DNA of 64,000 nt from Leptospiraceae bacterium. Lineage in GTDB: Bacteria > Spirochaetota > Leptospiria > Leptospirales > Leptonemataceae. The position numbers were made by a program, and so were the translations under genes. The notes below the pieces were generated by a model, which was not told the DNA's origin, did not search any database, and worked only from the letters and a program-made list of their open reading frames with translations. The DNA lies in NCBI GenBank assembly GCA_026418015.1, contig JAOACE010000016.1, forward strand, positions 113,510 to 177,509, written 5' to 3'. Below, in pieces: positions 18,495-28,029 of this stretch; position 1 is the stretch's first letter, and each line of letters begins with the position of its first letter.

Positions 18495-19199
18495 ATGTCC
18501 GTATCATCTATAAAAGAATTCGAAACAATTAAACATCCTGTGCACGAAGAATTAGCAGGTTACGAAGGTGCTAAATTCGGAATGTGGCTTTTTTTAGCTA
18601 CTGAACTATTGTTATTCGGTGTTTTATTTGCTGGTTTTGCTATTTTTCATGCAAAATATCCTGTGGAATTTAAATTAGCTCATATGTCTCTCGACAGAGT
18701 GATGGGTTCCATCAACACTGTAATTCTTATTACAAGTTCTATGACTGTGGCATTGGCTATTGATGCGATTCAGCGCGGAAAGAGAAACCTAAGTATTTGG
18801 TTTTTAGCAGCAACGATTTTATTAGCTTCTGGTTTCTTGGTAGTAAAGTATTTCGAATATACTGCAAAATTTCATCATAATATCTTTCCTGGCAATGCTC
18901 AACAAGTTGTGATTGATCATCATACCCATCAATATGGGCCTGTTCCATCTCAATGGGAAGGTAAGGCTGTCGATAAAAATGGTGTAAATCTATTTTTTTC
19001 CTTCTATTTTGTTATGACGGGAATTCATGGTTTACATGTTTTGATTGGAATGATTGTGTTAACATGGGTATTGATTGGAATGATTAAAGGAAAATATACC
19101 CATTGGTATTATACACCCGTGGAAAATGGTGGATTATACTGGCATTTGGTTGACCTTATTTGGATTTATCTATTCCCATTATTCTATTTAATTCAATAA
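18495..19199 (+). CDS. coxC: Cytochrome c oxidase subunit III
   Basis: Structural membrane subunit of the oxidase. Several membrane helices, with family signatures FGMWLFLATELLLFG at the first helix and YWHLVDLIWIYLFPLFYL at the last, plus GIHGLHVLIGM in the middle. The large polar loop between helices (residues about 130-165, HTHQYGPVPSQWEGK) is characteristic of bacterial caa3 and Rhodothermus-like forms. 234 aa. AAAGGAG precedes the ATG. It lies 15 bases after coxA and 17 bases before coxD, with co-transcription likely. Confidence 0.95.
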   Translation: MSVSSIKEFETIKHPVHEELAGYEGAKFGMWLFLATELLLFGVLFAGFAIFHAKYPVEFKLAHMSLDRVMGSINTVILITSSMTVALAIDAIQRGKRNLSIWFLAATILLASGFLVVKYFEYTAKFHHNIFPGNAQQVVIDHHTHQYGPVPSQWEGKAVDKNGVNLFFSFYFVMTGIHGLHVLIGMIVLTWVLIGMIKGKYTHWYYTPVENGGLYWHLVDLIWIYLFPLFYLIQ

Positions 19200-19216
19200 T
19201 TCTTAGGAGATTTATT

Positions 19217-19534
19217 ATGCACATACCAACACAAGAAAGTAGAGGACATATATCACCAACAAAAACATATATTTATGTAGGCATCACTTTGTTGATATTA
19301 ACAGCAATTACTGTTGCTGCATCTTACATAGATTTTGGAAATATGGCAATCAATGTAACAATTGCTTTGATTATTGCCACTGTTAAAGCAACGTTGGTTT
19401 TGTTGTATTTTATGCACTTAAAATACGAAAACAAGTTGATTTGGTCTTTTGGAATTTTCTATCCTTTGGTTTTATTTATAATTATGATTGGAATGATTGT
19501 AATCGATGTATTCTTAAGAGTTATTCCCAAATAG
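19217..19534 (+). CDS. coxD: Cytochrome c oxidase subunit IV (small CoxD/CtaF-like)
   Basis: A 105-aa protein with three predicted helices, ending the oxidase cluster. Matches the prokaryotic subunit IV family: HISPTKTYIYVGITLLILTA at the first helix and KATLVLLYFMHLKYE, the most conserved segment of this family, in the middle. The ATG at 19217 is chosen over an upstream in-frame codon at 19160 because AGGAG lies at 19205 and the upstream part would overlap coxC. A bidirectional terminator follows directly. Confidence 0.9.
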   Translation: MHIPTQESRGHISPTKTYIYVGITLLILTAITVAASYIDFGNMAINVTIALIIATVKATLVLLYFMHLKYENKLIWSFGIFYPLVLFIIMIGMIVIDVFLRVIPK

Positions 19535-19538
19535 ATTT

Positions 19539-19562
19539 ATAAGCCAGCTTCGACTGGCTTAT
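19539..19562. terminator. Bidirectional terminator after coxD
   Basis: Inverted repeat ATAAGCCAG / CTGGCTTAT (19539-19547 and 19554-19562) with a six-base loop, between the convergent coxD and DinB-family genes. The flanks are T-rich on the coxD side and less so on the other. Confidence 0.7.
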
Positions 19563-19563
19563 T

Positions 19564-20103
19564 CTATACGTTGTATTTTTCCTTTAATGTTTTTGTATGT
19601 CCTAGTTCATGAATAATCAGGTTATAAGTATAATCTAACAAACTGATTGGACCAAAAATACCGTGCATCATTCCGCGATTTCTTAATGTTTCTAAATCTT
19701 GCCCCAAAAGGTTTTTGATCATTAGTTCCATCGATTTAGAAAGATTTTCTAAACATGTTTTTTTATCCCACTCATTTTTAGGTGTTACTGCATCAGGATT
19801 TTTAACCCCTGAATAAGGTTTACTTAATACATTGTATAGTTCGTCATAATCAATTTGTTTTAATTCTTCTTTTGAATAACCTTTACTACCACTGATTACC
19901 TTAGGAATAAAGATTGCGAAAAGATATTGAGTTAAGTATAAATGTTCAGCAATTTCGGAGGCAGACCAACCTTTTTCTGGCTTTTTAGAAAATATATCGT
20001 CAGGTATTTTTTCTAATGCATCCCATAATTCCTTACGAACGGATTTCCAATTTTCTATGTATTCATCTATGTTTGTGATTTGAGGTGGTTTTTTTATATT
20101 CAT
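19564..20103 (-). CDS. DinB-family (DUF664-like) metal-binding four-helix protein
   Basis: Member of the DinB/YfiT superfamily. An N-terminal helix has the GWSASEIAEHLYLT segment with the first metal-binding His, and the final helix carries HELGHT, giving the His triad that binds a divalent metal. Some relatives are thiol transferases (bacillithiol, mycothiol), but no such pathway is visible here. 179 aa, normal length. No Shine-Dalgarno; TTGACA-N16-TTTATT ends six bases before ATG 20103. Monocistronic by position. The biochemical role is unknown. Confidence 0.8.
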   Translation of the reverse strand: MNIKKPPQITNIDEYIENWKSVRKELWDALEKIPDDIFSKKPEKGWSASEIAEHLYLTQYLFAIFIPKVISGSKGYSKEELKQIDYDELYNVLSKPYSGVKNPDAVTPKNEWDKKTCLENLSKSMELMIKNLLGQDLETLRNRGMMHGIFGPISLLDYTYNLIIHELGHTKTLKEKYNV

Positions 20104-20109
20104 AAGTTG

Positions 20110-20137
20110 AATAAAACAACGATTTTAGAATTGTCAA
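20110..20137 (-). promoter_or_regulatory. Predicted leaderless promoter of the DinB-family gene
   Basis: Minus strand: TTGACA (20137-20132), 16-base spacer, TTTATT (20115-20110), six bases to ATG at 20103. Same layout as for rppH and the thioesterase. Confidence 0.5.
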
Positions 20138-20177
20138 GTCAAAGCAGGAATGTTTAGTGTATATAAAATAAAAAATA

Positions 20178-21080
20178 TTAATTAATATTATTTATAAAAT
20201 CATATAATATATGATTATATGTAGAAGCATCAATTACATAAGGGAAATGACCTTTGTCAGAGAAAGTAGTTACTTTTGCTTCTTTGTAAATTTCTTTTAA
20301 ACGATATCTTAATTCTGGTTTGATCAGAGGATCGTTTTCAGATTCAATAATCAGCTTTGGAATTAAAACGACTTTATCTTCTCGGTTTATATCAAATTCT
20401 TCTGTGATAATTTTATATCGATTTAGAAATTGCTTTTTTGTTATTGGTAAAGATAATAAAAACCCTTTTAAAATTTGTGAGTTATCACTTGTAGGAAGAA
20501 TTTGATTTTTAATATTTGATACGAAGAAGCGATAAAATAAAATTTCTGGAATCAATCGCAGAAATTTTGATTTTAGATCATTTTCTTTTTTTATTATTGG
20601 ATTTGGAGGAAATGTATTACTAAAAACAGCACCAATAATTTTTTGTGGATAATAATTTGTTAAATACTGTGCAATATATCCTCCCATAGAAGTTCCTACT
20701 AAGATTATTTGTTCTAATTGTTCTTGTTCTAGAATCGTAAAGATTCCTTCTTCGACTTTTTTTAAAGAATCTACTTCTTGAGGTAAGGTATAACTAACAA
20801 CAATATAGTTTTTTTGGAATTCATATAGTTGTTGCCACCATATATCATAACTACCTGTCATACCATGTAAAAATAAGATTGTTTTTGGTTTTTTTACATT
20901 TTCTGGTCTTTTAATATAGTAATACCATTCTAGACCATTTACAGATATTTTTTTTAATGGATGATTTTTTACTACCTCGTATTGCTCTAACATTTCTTTG
21001 TTAGATTGTATCTCTTCTACAAAGTTCTTATATTTTACAGGGACAAAATAGACCAAAAATATTGATATAATAACTACCAT
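20178..21080 (-). CDS. Membrane-anchored alpha/beta hydrolase
   Basis: An N-terminal hydrophobic helix (VVIISIFLVYFVPV) is followed by a canonical alpha/beta hydrolase domain: oxyanion strand LFLHGMTGS, nucleophile elbow GTSMGG, an acid in the ESENDPL segment and the catalytic His in DKGHFPYV. 300 aa, all triad residues present. It probably faces the periplasm. Substrate unknown; lipase or esterase activity would fit. It is divergent from aroC, with 161 bases between. Confidence 0.82.
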   Translation of the reverse strand: MVVIISIFLVYFVPVKYKNFVEEIQSNKEMLEQYEVVKNHPLKKISVNGLEWYYYIKRPENVKKPKTILFLHGMTGSYDIWWQQLYEFQKNYIVVSYTLPQEVDSLKKVEEGIFTILEQEQLEQIILVGTSMGGYIAQYLTNYYPQKIIGAVFSNTFPPNPIIKKENDLKSKFLRLIPEILFYRFFVSNIKNQILPTSDNSQILKGFLLSLPITKKQFLNRYKIITEEFDINREDKVVLIPKLIIESENDPLIKPELRYRLKEIYKEAKVTTFSDKGHFPYVIDASTYNHILYDFINNIN

Positions 21081-21241
21081 CTATAGAATTTTTTTAAACA
21101 TATAACTACGATATTAAAATTATAAGTTTTGTAAAGTAATTTATTTTTAATAAAAATGAAGAATCAGGTTAACATAAAATTAACGATAACAGCTCTAATT
21201 TAAAATTGACAATACCTTGTAATTTCTTCGTATGGAAATTA

Positions 21242-22438
21242 ATGTCTTCTATAACAAATAGATTGTTTCGAGTTTCTACTTTTGGAGAATCTCATGGTCC
21301 TGGTATTGGTGTTGTAATCGATGGTTGCCCAGCTGGAATTAAATTGGATTTGGAATTAATTCAACAGCAATTACAAAGAAGACGACCAGGACAAAGTAAA
21401 CTTACAACACAAAGAAAAGAAAAAGACGAATTCGAAATATTAAGTGGTATCTACGATGGAAAAACCTTAGGGACGCCTATTGCTTTTTTAGTTCGGAATG
21501 TTGATGTTAAATCAGATGACTATTTAAAGTGGGCAGATATATATAGACCATCCCATGCAGACTATACTTATCATGCCAAACATGGTTATCGAACTCCTAT
21601 TGGTGGTGGTAGAGCATCTGTTAGAGAAACAATTGCTCGCGTTATTGCAGGTAGTATTGCTTCTCAGATCCTTAAAGAAGATTTGGGAATACAAACAATT
21701 GCATGGGTAGATTCTATTGGACCGATTGGATCTCGCGTTTGGCAAAATCCTCCTAATAGCATAGAAGAAGTGGATCAATCGATTGTTCGTTGTCCCGATT
21801 TAGAGGCAACAGAAAAAATGGTTCAACTGATCGAAGAAGTTAGAAAAGAAGGAGATTCAATTGGAGGCACCATTGGGGTAATAGTTCGAAATGTTCCACC
21901 TGGATTAGGAGAACCTGTTTTTGATAAACTCGAAGCAGAGTTAGCGAAAGCATGTTTAAGCATTCCAGCATGTAAAGGTTTCGAGAGTGGAAGTGGTTTC
22001 GAAGGAACAAAATTAAGAGGAAGTCAACACAATGATGAATTTTATGTTCCTGGGAAAGAAGATTTACCTTTAAATAGCGAAGTTCAAAAAAACAGAGAAA
22101 TAAAACGTATAGAAGGTTTCGAGAATATTCCTCGATTAAAAACAAGAACCAATTATTCTGGTGGAATTCAAGGTGGAATATCGAATGGAATGCCAATCCT
22201 TCTACGATTAGCGTTTAAACCAACAGCTACAATTCATAAAGTACAAAAAACAGTTTCCGAAAGCGGAGAACCTGTTAATCTATTAGCTGGTGGTAGACAT
22301 GATCCTTGTGTTTTACCAAGAGCTGTACCAATAGTAGAAGCTGTTGTAAATTTAGTTTTAATCGATATGTATTTTAGACAAAGAGCGATTTATCCCGAAT
22401 GGTGGTTACAATATGTTAAAAATAAAAAAAATCAATAA
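21242..22438 (+). CDS. aroC: Chorismate synthase
   Basis: Last step of the shikimate pathway: EPSP to chorismate with reduced FMN. Signatures: [12 protein letters not shown] at the N-terminus, [39 protein letters not shown], and [13 protein letters not shown]; the C-terminus has [15 protein letters not shown]. 398 aa is slightly longer than the usual 350-390. The frame is open to 21206, but that TTG is the start of a TTGACA box; ATG 21242 gives the conserved [19 protein letters not shown] start. The end overlaps the next gene by 26 bases, starting a four-gene coupled operon (with 22413, 23666, folB). Confidence 0.97.
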   Translation: MSSITNRLFRVSTFGESHGPGIGVVIDGCPAGIKLDLELIQQQLQRRRPGQSKLTTQRKEKDEFEILSGIYDGKTLGTPIAFLVRNVDVKSDDYLKWADIYRPSHADYTYHAKHGYRTPIGGGRASVRETIARVIAGSIASQILKEDLGIQTIAWVDSIGPIGSRVWQNPPNSIEEVDQSIVRCPDLEATEKMVQLIEEVRKEGDSIGGTIGVIVRNVPPGLGEPVFDKLEAELAKACLSIPACKGFESGSGFEGTKLRGSQHNDEFYVPGKEDLPLNSEVQKNREIKRIEGFENIPRLKTRTNYSGGIQGGISNGMPILLRLAFKPTATIHKVQKTVSESGEPVNLLAGGRHDPCVLPRAVPIVEAVVNLVLIDMYFRQRAIYPEWWLQYVKNKKNQ

Positions 22439-23666
22439 AAAAAATATTCTAATTATTTTAATAATTTCTTTATCGTTGTTTTATTGTTCGAAAAAAAATT
22501 ATCAACTAATGGAGCCAGAACATTTTGTTAAAACCTTAGAAAAAGAACTTTCAATAAACTATTATTTTAGTGATTCCCTACCGACAGAAAATTATTTGAG
22601 AGCAGTAAAAGTACTAGAACCAAATATCGAAAACTTATCATCTTTAAATGCAAAGGATTATTTTATCGAATTGTTAAGACAACAAAATAAAAAAGATTAT
22701 GATGTAGCAGAAAATTTTTATCGCAAAGCATTATACGAGCTACTAAAACCTTTAAAAGGAAGAAACATATACATTGTACCATCTACAATTCAATTATTAA
22801 AAGATCCGAATAATAGTGCAGGTGTTGGAATTGTTTTATACGAAGAAGATATAGGAAAATTTTTTATCTTAGATGTTATAGAAGGTTCGCCAGCGCATTT
22901 GGCAGAAATAAAACCAAGTCAGTATTTACAGATGGTTGATAATAAACCCATAAATGAATATTTTTTGGAAGATGTTGTCTCTCGAATCAAAGGTAAGCCA
23001 AAAACAAAAATAGAACTTACAATTCAAGGAAATCATTACAGTCTTTATCGTTCCACCTATCAATTTGTACCGATAAGAAAAACTGCATGGAATATCAACA
23101 ATAAAAATATATTGTATTTTCAGATTCGATTTGCAATGAATGGCGTTGCAGAGCAACTAAAACAACTTCTTTTAGAGAATTTAAACCCAGATGTAGTTGT
23201 TTTAGACATTCGATATTTATCCCAGGGAAATTTAGAAGAAATCCTAAAAATTGCAGATTTGTTTATACCCAAAAAGACCTTGATTAAACTACACAAAAAA
23301 AATCAAGAGAGCGAAGTTTTTAGTTCTACGGATAATGTATATTTTACAGGGAAATTATTCGTTTTACACCAATATAAGGCAACCCCTTTTACTTATGCAT
23401 TAGCAAGGTTGTTAGAAAATGCACCTAATGTAAAGATTTTAGGTCCAACAGACGAAATCGATGTATTTATCGGAAAAGAAGTTACTTTACAAGAAGACAT
23501 CAACTATGGAGCATTTTACTTTACCAATGGATATGTGGAGTTTCTAGAACCATCAGATCTTTCGAAATGGATACCGATGGAAAACTTTATTTCTACTTAT
23601 CCTCCGGGTTCTAAACCAAATTTAGACGATCCTTATCACAAAAAAATCGTGGAATTGTTAAAATAA
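22413..23666 (+). CDS. Lipoprotein with PDZ and S41 (CtpA-like) domains, probably a pseudo-protease
   Basis: A lipoprotein signal ends in SLFYC near residue 26. It is followed by a CtpA-like N-terminal helical region, a PDZ domain ([10 protein letters not shown] ... [26 protein letters not shown], about 138-200) and an S41-like fold ([22 protein letters not shown], then [11 protein letters not shown]). The Ser of the S41 nucleophile motif is not found: its place is taken by the [15 protein letters not shown] stretch. The general-base Lys motif (FGKGxVQ) is replaced by [12 protein letters not shown]. It is therefore likely non-catalytic, perhaps a periplasmic binding or scaffold protein. 417 aa. 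Overlaps aroC by 26 bases and the next ATG by one base. Confidence 0.7.
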   Translation: MLKIKKINKKNILIILIISLSLFYCSKKNYQLMEPEHFVKTLEKELSINYYFSDSLPTENYLRAVKVLEPNIENLSSLNAKDYFIELLRQQNKKDYDVAENFYRKALYELLKPLKGRNIYIVPSTIQLLKDPNNSAGVGIVLYEEDIGKFFILDVIEGSPAHLAEIKPSQYLQMVDNKPINEYFLEDVVSRIKGKPKTKIELTIQGNHYSLYRSTYQFVPIRKTAWNINNKNILYFQIRFAMNGVAEQLKQLLLENLNPDVVVLDIRYLSQGNLEEILKIADLFIPKKTLIKLHKKNQESEVFSSTDNVYFTGKLFVLHQYKATPFTYALARLLENAPNVKILGPTDEIDVFIGKEVTLQEDINYGAFYFTNGYVEFLEPSDLSKWIPMENFISTYPPGSKPNLDDPYHKKIVELLK

Positions 23667-24433
23667 TGAATTTAGAAGATTTGCATAATAAAACGATTTT
23701 GATTACGGGTAGTGCAAAAAGAATTGCGCGCGAAATTGTCTTAGATCTATCCAAGTATAAACCACGATTTATTCTACATTATAGAAATGCTGTAAAAGAA
23801 GTAGAAGAATTATTAAACGAGGTAAAAACATTTTGCAGTGAGTCTTATTACATAAAAGCAGATTTCTCTGTAAGACAAGAAAGAGATGATTTTATTAAAA
23901 GAATTTCTCAAGAAAATGTTGATATTGTAATTAATAGTGCATCTGTTTTCCCCAAAATGGATACATGGAACAATTTTGATTATGAATTATTCCAAAAGGT
24001 TTTCGATGTAAATCTTTATACACCAGCATCGATCATTAAGCATGTATTTCCTAAAGGCAAGAAAGGCATTGTAATAAACTTTTTGGATGCAAGTCTTGAT
24101 TTTAATTTTACCGATCATTTTATCTATAGGTTAAGTAAAATTTCTTTCGAGAAATTAACTTATATGTTAGCAAAAGAGTTAGCACCAGATGTTCGCGTTA
24201 ATGCAATATCTCCTGGTGCAATACTTCCACCAGCGCAACTTAACGAATATGATCAAATCGAAGAGAAAAAAGAAAAAGAAGAGATAATCAATTTTTACGA
24301 AAAATCCAAACAAAAAATTCCTTTAAAAATATCAGGGGATCCAAAATACATTATTCATGCTGTTCGTTTTTTAATAGAAAACGATTTTTTGACTGGTGTA
24401 AATATACCTGTTGATGGAGGAGAATTTATCTAA
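23666..24433 (+). CDS. Short-chain dehydrogenase/reductase, possibly a pteridine reductase (FolM-like)
   Basis: Rossmann-fold NAD(P)H-dependent reductase. Cofactor motif TGSAKRIA (the SAKR/RIG type seen in pteridine reductases and FolM), VINSASVF in place of NNAG, the catalytic Tyr-x3-Lys in YRLSK, and VNAISPGAILPP. C-terminal PVDGGEF is typical. 255 aa. The next gene is folB, which makes a pterin role (dihydromonapterin or dihydrofolate reduction) plausible; that is inference from motif and neighbour. ATG overlaps the preceding stop by one base. Confidence 0.75.
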   Translation: MNLEDLHNKTILITGSAKRIAREIVLDLSKYKPRFILHYRNAVKEVEELLNEVKTFCSESYYIKADFSVRQERDDFIKRISQENVDIVINSASVFPKMDTWNNFDYELFQKVFDVNLYTPASIIKHVFPKGKKGIVINFLDASLDFNFTDHFIYRLSKISFEKLTYMLAKELAPDVRVNAISPGAILPPAQLNEYDQIEEKKEKEEIINFYEKSKQKIPLKISGDPKYIIHAVRFLIENDFLTGVNIPVDGGEFI

Positions 24434-24434
24434 A

Positions 24435-24788
24435 ATGAAGATTCTAATAGAAGAATTAAAAGTTATAATGAATATTGGAGTAAGAGACGAAGAAAGATCT
24501 TATCCTCAGGAAATTATCATCAATTTGGAGTGCGAATGTGATTTTACCAAAGCGATAGAAACAGATAAAATCAATCATACCATCAATTATAAAGATATTT
24601 ATAAAGAAATATTAGAATTTTGCAAAAACAATTCTCCCCGACTATTAGAAAAATTAGGAGGAGAACTAATTCAATATTTATTTTTAAAATTTCCTTTAAT
24701 CGATGCTATTAAAATTCAGGTTTTTAAACCAGTAGCTATTCCTTCTGCGAAAAGAACTGGAATCGAAATATATAAAAAAAGAGAATAG
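24435..24788 (+). CDS. folB: Dihydroneopterin aldolase/epimerase
   Basis: Folate pathway enzyme that splits 7,8-dihydroneopterin. Family signatures GVRDEERSYPQEIIINLE near the N-terminus, the INYKDIY segment, LEKLGGELI and the C-terminal KPVAIPSAKRTGIEIYK are present. 117 aa is standard. ATG 24435 gives the normal start and lies 12 bases after GGAGGAG; an upstream in-frame TTG (24411) overlaps the SDR gene and adds nothing recognisable. Final gene of the aroC operon, converging on the SpoIIE phosphatase gene six bases away. Confidence 0.9.
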   Translation: MKILIEELKVIMNIGVRDEERSYPQEIIINLECECDFTKAIETDKINHTINYKDIYKEILEFCKNNSPRLLEKLGGELIQYLFLKFPLIDAIKIQVFKPVAIPSAKRTGIEIYKKRE

Positions 24789-24793
24789 ATACA

Positions 24794-26911
24794 TTAACTA
24801 TTAACCACAGAGCTAATGTAATGAGATAAATGGTTTTCTAAATGATTATTTTTTAATTTATTGTAGAACTTACCAGCAATTAATAAAAATGATGAATTTT
24901 GAGGTTCTCTCAGTAATAATCTTTCTATGGTTTCTATTGCTTCGTCAAATTGATTTAATTTAAAGGCAATTTGTGCATATAGAGATAACATTTTATTATC
25001 TAACGGAATTAAATTTATATAGTATTTTAACTCTTGGAATATTTTTTCGTATATCTCTTTATTTAAATGATTTTTTGCTATCAAGTTCAATATTTCTTTT
25101 TTTCGAATCATCAATTCTTCGTTTTCTATGGATGGTTTTTCCAACACCTTAATCTTCAATAGAGATAAATCATCTTTAATTTTTCCTTTTAGTTGAATTA
25201 ATTTATAAATATCGTTTAATGTATAATTACTCTGATTTAAGATATCAAGAAAGAAAAATTCATTATCATTCATAGTGCCATCGGGCAATTCTATATCATC
25301 TTTTCCATCGCTTCCAATAAATAAAATATCTTCTTGTTGTAATTGATATGTATGAACAAATAAGGATTTTTTTCCGATGGTTAACCCTAACTTTGATAAA
25401 TTATTCTGTGGATTTAAATAAAATGCTTCTCTATTTCGCACTAAAACAGGAGAAGGATGATCTGCATTCATATAATATAAACTCTGGCTTTCTACATCGA
25501 TTAAACCCAATACAGCTGTAATAAACATTGTACCTTGAAATGTCTCTAATGTTTTATGAATTTGAATAAACAGTTCTCTTAACCAATGTTCTGGGGATAA
25601 CATTTGATCTTCTTTAAAAAATTTGTTTCTTTGAAGGGCAGATTGGATCATAGAGCCAAGAACTAAGATTCCTCCTGCACCTTGAATAGATTTCCCCATT
25701 GCGTCTGCATTAATAAAAAATAAATAAGGTTTGTTTTTTAAATGTATTTCGTCAAAGCAACAATAATCGCCACCAATTTCTCCACTAGTTTTTTTAAAGG
25801 AAAATTCTTTCTTTTGTTTTATAAAAAAATCATATTCTAATGCTTGATTTATTTTGTTATTATTAATATAAGAATTCACAAATGGTTTTAATAACAATGT
25901 TGTCAGAAAATAATCAGCATCTTGTTGTGTTTTTAATTCTTGAATTTTTTGTAATGATTCTTGGAGTTCTCTGGTTCTTTCTTCTACTTTTTTTTCTAAA
26001 TTTTTGTTTAAGTATACAAGTGAATAATACAATTCTTTAAGTTTATCAATGATTTTGTTGATATAAATTGCTAGTTCTCCAAATTCATCGTAAGATAACA
26101 TACCTAACTTTTCGTCGAAGTTGCTTTTGGATACCTCTTCCAATGATTTTTTTATTTGTTGAATATTTATTCGAATTTTTTTAGCAATGTAATAAGAAAT
26201 ATGTAGGAGAGGATACAATAAAATTAATGTTATTGCAATCATATGTATTATGATATTTTTTAAATGAAAATTTTCTGTTGATAAGTAATTCATAGATAAA
26301 AATAAGATGATTGGCATGTTTACTAAAGAAAAAATAAAGAATAAAATTTGTAAAAAGATATTGATATGTTTGTGTTTTTCGGTAATTGTTAATGTTTTTA
26401 GAACATTCGTCTGAAAGTATTTACGAATTTCGTTTTCTGTTATAAGAAAATGTCCCGACATTTCTATTGGTATAATAAATAAGATCAATGGAATTGAGGT
26501 GATATGATTTCTCCAATCAAATTCGTTCGTAAAGTATTTTAAAGCTAATGCAAGAAATACATGTGCTTGAATTACTCCAATAATCCATCGAATCATGATT
26601 AGTATTGCTTCGAAATAAGGCAAAAATAATAGTTCTTTTTTAATTTGATAATTTTCTGCTGGAATTAAATGCGAAAATATTTTTTTTAAATGCAAATACC
26701 TTACAATTGTTCCCAAAATCAGAAGGATGGTTGCCGATGTTACTCCAGAGATAATTAAAGACCACATTGTTAGAGAATCAAACTTTTGTAGAGTGATTAT
26801 ACTATAATAGATAGCTGCGGGAACTGGTACAATATGGGTAAAAAATTCGTGCTTTATTGTAAATGTTTTAAATAAAAGTTTGTAATCGTCTTTTTTTACT
26901 TGATTTTTCAT
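24794..26911 (-). CDS. Membrane PP2C/SpoIIE (RsbU-like) phosphatase with HAMP and C-terminal TPR
   Basis: A 705-aa signalling phosphatase. About six N-terminal helices (residues 25-245) form a membrane sensor. A HAMP-like linker with KSNFDEKLGMLSYDEFGEL (about 255-275) and a coiled coil (KKVEERTRELQESLQKIQEL) follow. The PP2C domain (about 345-590) has the metal motifs GGDYCCFDE, INADAMGKSIQGAG, MNADHPSP, IGSDGKDD and KDDLSLLKI. It ends in two TPR-like helices pairs (about 620-700). Such enzymes dephosphorylate STAS antagonists; two STAS proteins are encoded at 32015 and 50434. GSDGKDD where GSDGVxE is usual is a mild deviation. The partner kinase is not in the window. Confidence 0.85.
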   Translation of the reverse strand: MKNQVKKDDYKLLFKTFTIKHEFFTHIVPVPAAIYYSIITLQKFDSLTMWSLIISGVTSATILLILGTIVRYLHLKKIFSHLIPAENYQIKKELLFLPYFEAILIMIRWIIGVIQAHVFLALALKYFTNEFDWRNHITSIPLILFIIPIEMSGHFLITENEIRKYFQTNVLKTLTITEKHKHINIFLQILFFIFSLVNMPIILFLSMNYLSTENFHLKNIIIHMIAITLILLYPLLHISYYIAKKIRINIQQIKKSLEEVSKSNFDEKLGMLSYDEFGELAIYINKIIDKLKELYYSLVYLNKNLEKKVEERTRELQESLQKIQELKTQQDADYFLTTLLLKPFVNSYINNNKINQALEYDFFIKQKKEFSFKKTSGEIGGDYCCFDEIHLKNKPYLFFINADAMGKSIQGAGGILVLGSMIQSALQRNKFFKEDQMLSPEHWLRELFIQIHKTLETFQGTMFITAVLGLIDVESQSLYYMNADHPSPVLVRNREAFYLNPQNNLSKLGLTIGKKSLFVHTYQLQQEDILFIGSDGKDDIELPDGTMNDNEFFFLDILNQSNYTLNDIYKLIQLKGKIKDDLSLLKIKVLEKPSIENEELMIRKKEILNLIAKNHLNKEIYEKIFQELKYYINLIPLDNKMLSLYAQIAFKLNQFDEAIETIERLLLREPQNSSFLLIAGKFYNKLKNNHLENHLSHYISSVVNS

Positions 26912-26952
26912 AACATTTAAAACAAAGATGTTTAATTTGGCATATTAAACCA

Positions 26953-28017
26953 ATGAAGAAGATTATCAAGATTTTTTTGTTGTTGATTGTAGAGATTTTT
27001 GTTTTTTCATTATGGTCAGAAGAATCCTTCTTGAACCTATCCATTGAAAGCTTTAAAAAAGGAAATGTGGATTTATCAAAAAAATATTTATTTAATGCAG
27101 TATTAAAAGATACTACCATTCAGAATAATAAAGATTATCTAAAAATCCAATATATCATTCATTTTATCGAAAAAAATGATTATGTAGCAGAACAATATTA
27201 TCAAATCTTAGAACCATTAGATATACAAGATGATTTTCTTTTTTATATAAGAATTCTACAACTACTAAATCTTAATAAATATCAGGAAATTTTCAATTTG
27301 TTAAATCGTTTTTCTTTCGAAAAAGAAGTCGAAGAATCCTTTACGATATTACCATTCGCATGTACGAAAGAAAACAATTTATATCTTTTTGAGCAAAAAC
27401 TAAAACAAAAACATTTTTCGCATTTTTGGAGGAATCATTTAACAAAAAAAGAAAAAGAGTTGATTCTACTAATGCAAAACATTTTCAACCATAAAGATAC
27501 AGAAAATACGCTAAGTCAAATCCAAAAATGTTTATCGTACAACCAAAACAATTTTATTTTTTCGTATCATCTGTATCGCTTTTTAATTATCTTCAACAAT
27601 TCGCTACCAAATTTATATCAATTTTATGAATTTTTGTATCAAAATCAAAGATATTTAGAAGCTTTACATGTTTTAAGAGTTCTTTATACAAATGTTCGCG
27701 TACAAGAAAAAGAATTTTATGTCATACTACTGAATTTTAAAAAGGTTTACGAAAAATTAAATTATACTCCACAAGTAGATTCCATCGATAGATTTTTAAG
27801 ATACATGGAAAAGATGCAGTTTAAAAATTATGATTTTATCGAATTAAAAAAAATTGCCTCGGAAAATTATGAACTAAGAGAATTTCTTGTATTTTTGTAC
27901 CAGAACACAGATAATCCAGAAAAAAAAGAGTTTTTCTTGAATAAATTGTACGAATACGATTCAAAATACGATTATAAAGAAAAGATTTCTTTCTATAAGA
28001 CTATTTATAAATATTAG
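26953..28017 (+). CDS. Secreted TPR-like protein of unknown function
   Basis: 354 aa with an N-terminal signal (MKKIIKIFLLLIVEIFVFS) and then an all-helical protein with spaced Tyr/Leu/Phe patterns. The first repeat-like unit is FKKGNVDLSKKYLFNAVLKD, and a second is RYLEALHVLRVLYTN, which suggest divergent TPR repeats. Very Lys- and Asn-rich. It is divergent from the SpoIIE phosphatase with only 41 bases between the starts, so the two may share a control region. No named family recognised; a periplasmic protein-protein interaction role is a guess. Confidence 0.6.
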   Translation: MKKIIKIFLLLIVEIFVFSLWSEESFLNLSIESFKKGNVDLSKKYLFNAVLKDTTIQNNKDYLKIQYIIHFIEKNDYVAEQYYQILEPLDIQDDFLFYIRILQLLNLNKYQEIFNLLNRFSFEKEVEESFTILPFACTKENNLYLFEQKLKQKHFSHFWRNHLTKKEKELILLMQNIFNHKDTENTLSQIQKCLSYNQNNFIFSYHLYRFLIIFNNSLPNLYQFYEFLYQNQRYLEALHVLRVLYTNVRVQEKEFYVILLNFKKVYEKLNYTPQVDSIDRFLRYMEKMQFKNYDFIELKKIASENYELREFLVFLYQNTDNPEKKEFFLNKLYEYDSKYDYKEKISFYKTIYKY

Positions 28018-28029
28018 TTAAAAAAATTT

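Noticed and set aside
21840..22196. 118-codon frame antisense to aroC
   Set aside because: Shadow of a strongly conserved gene; composition is Leu/His/Phe-rich as expected for the reverse strand.
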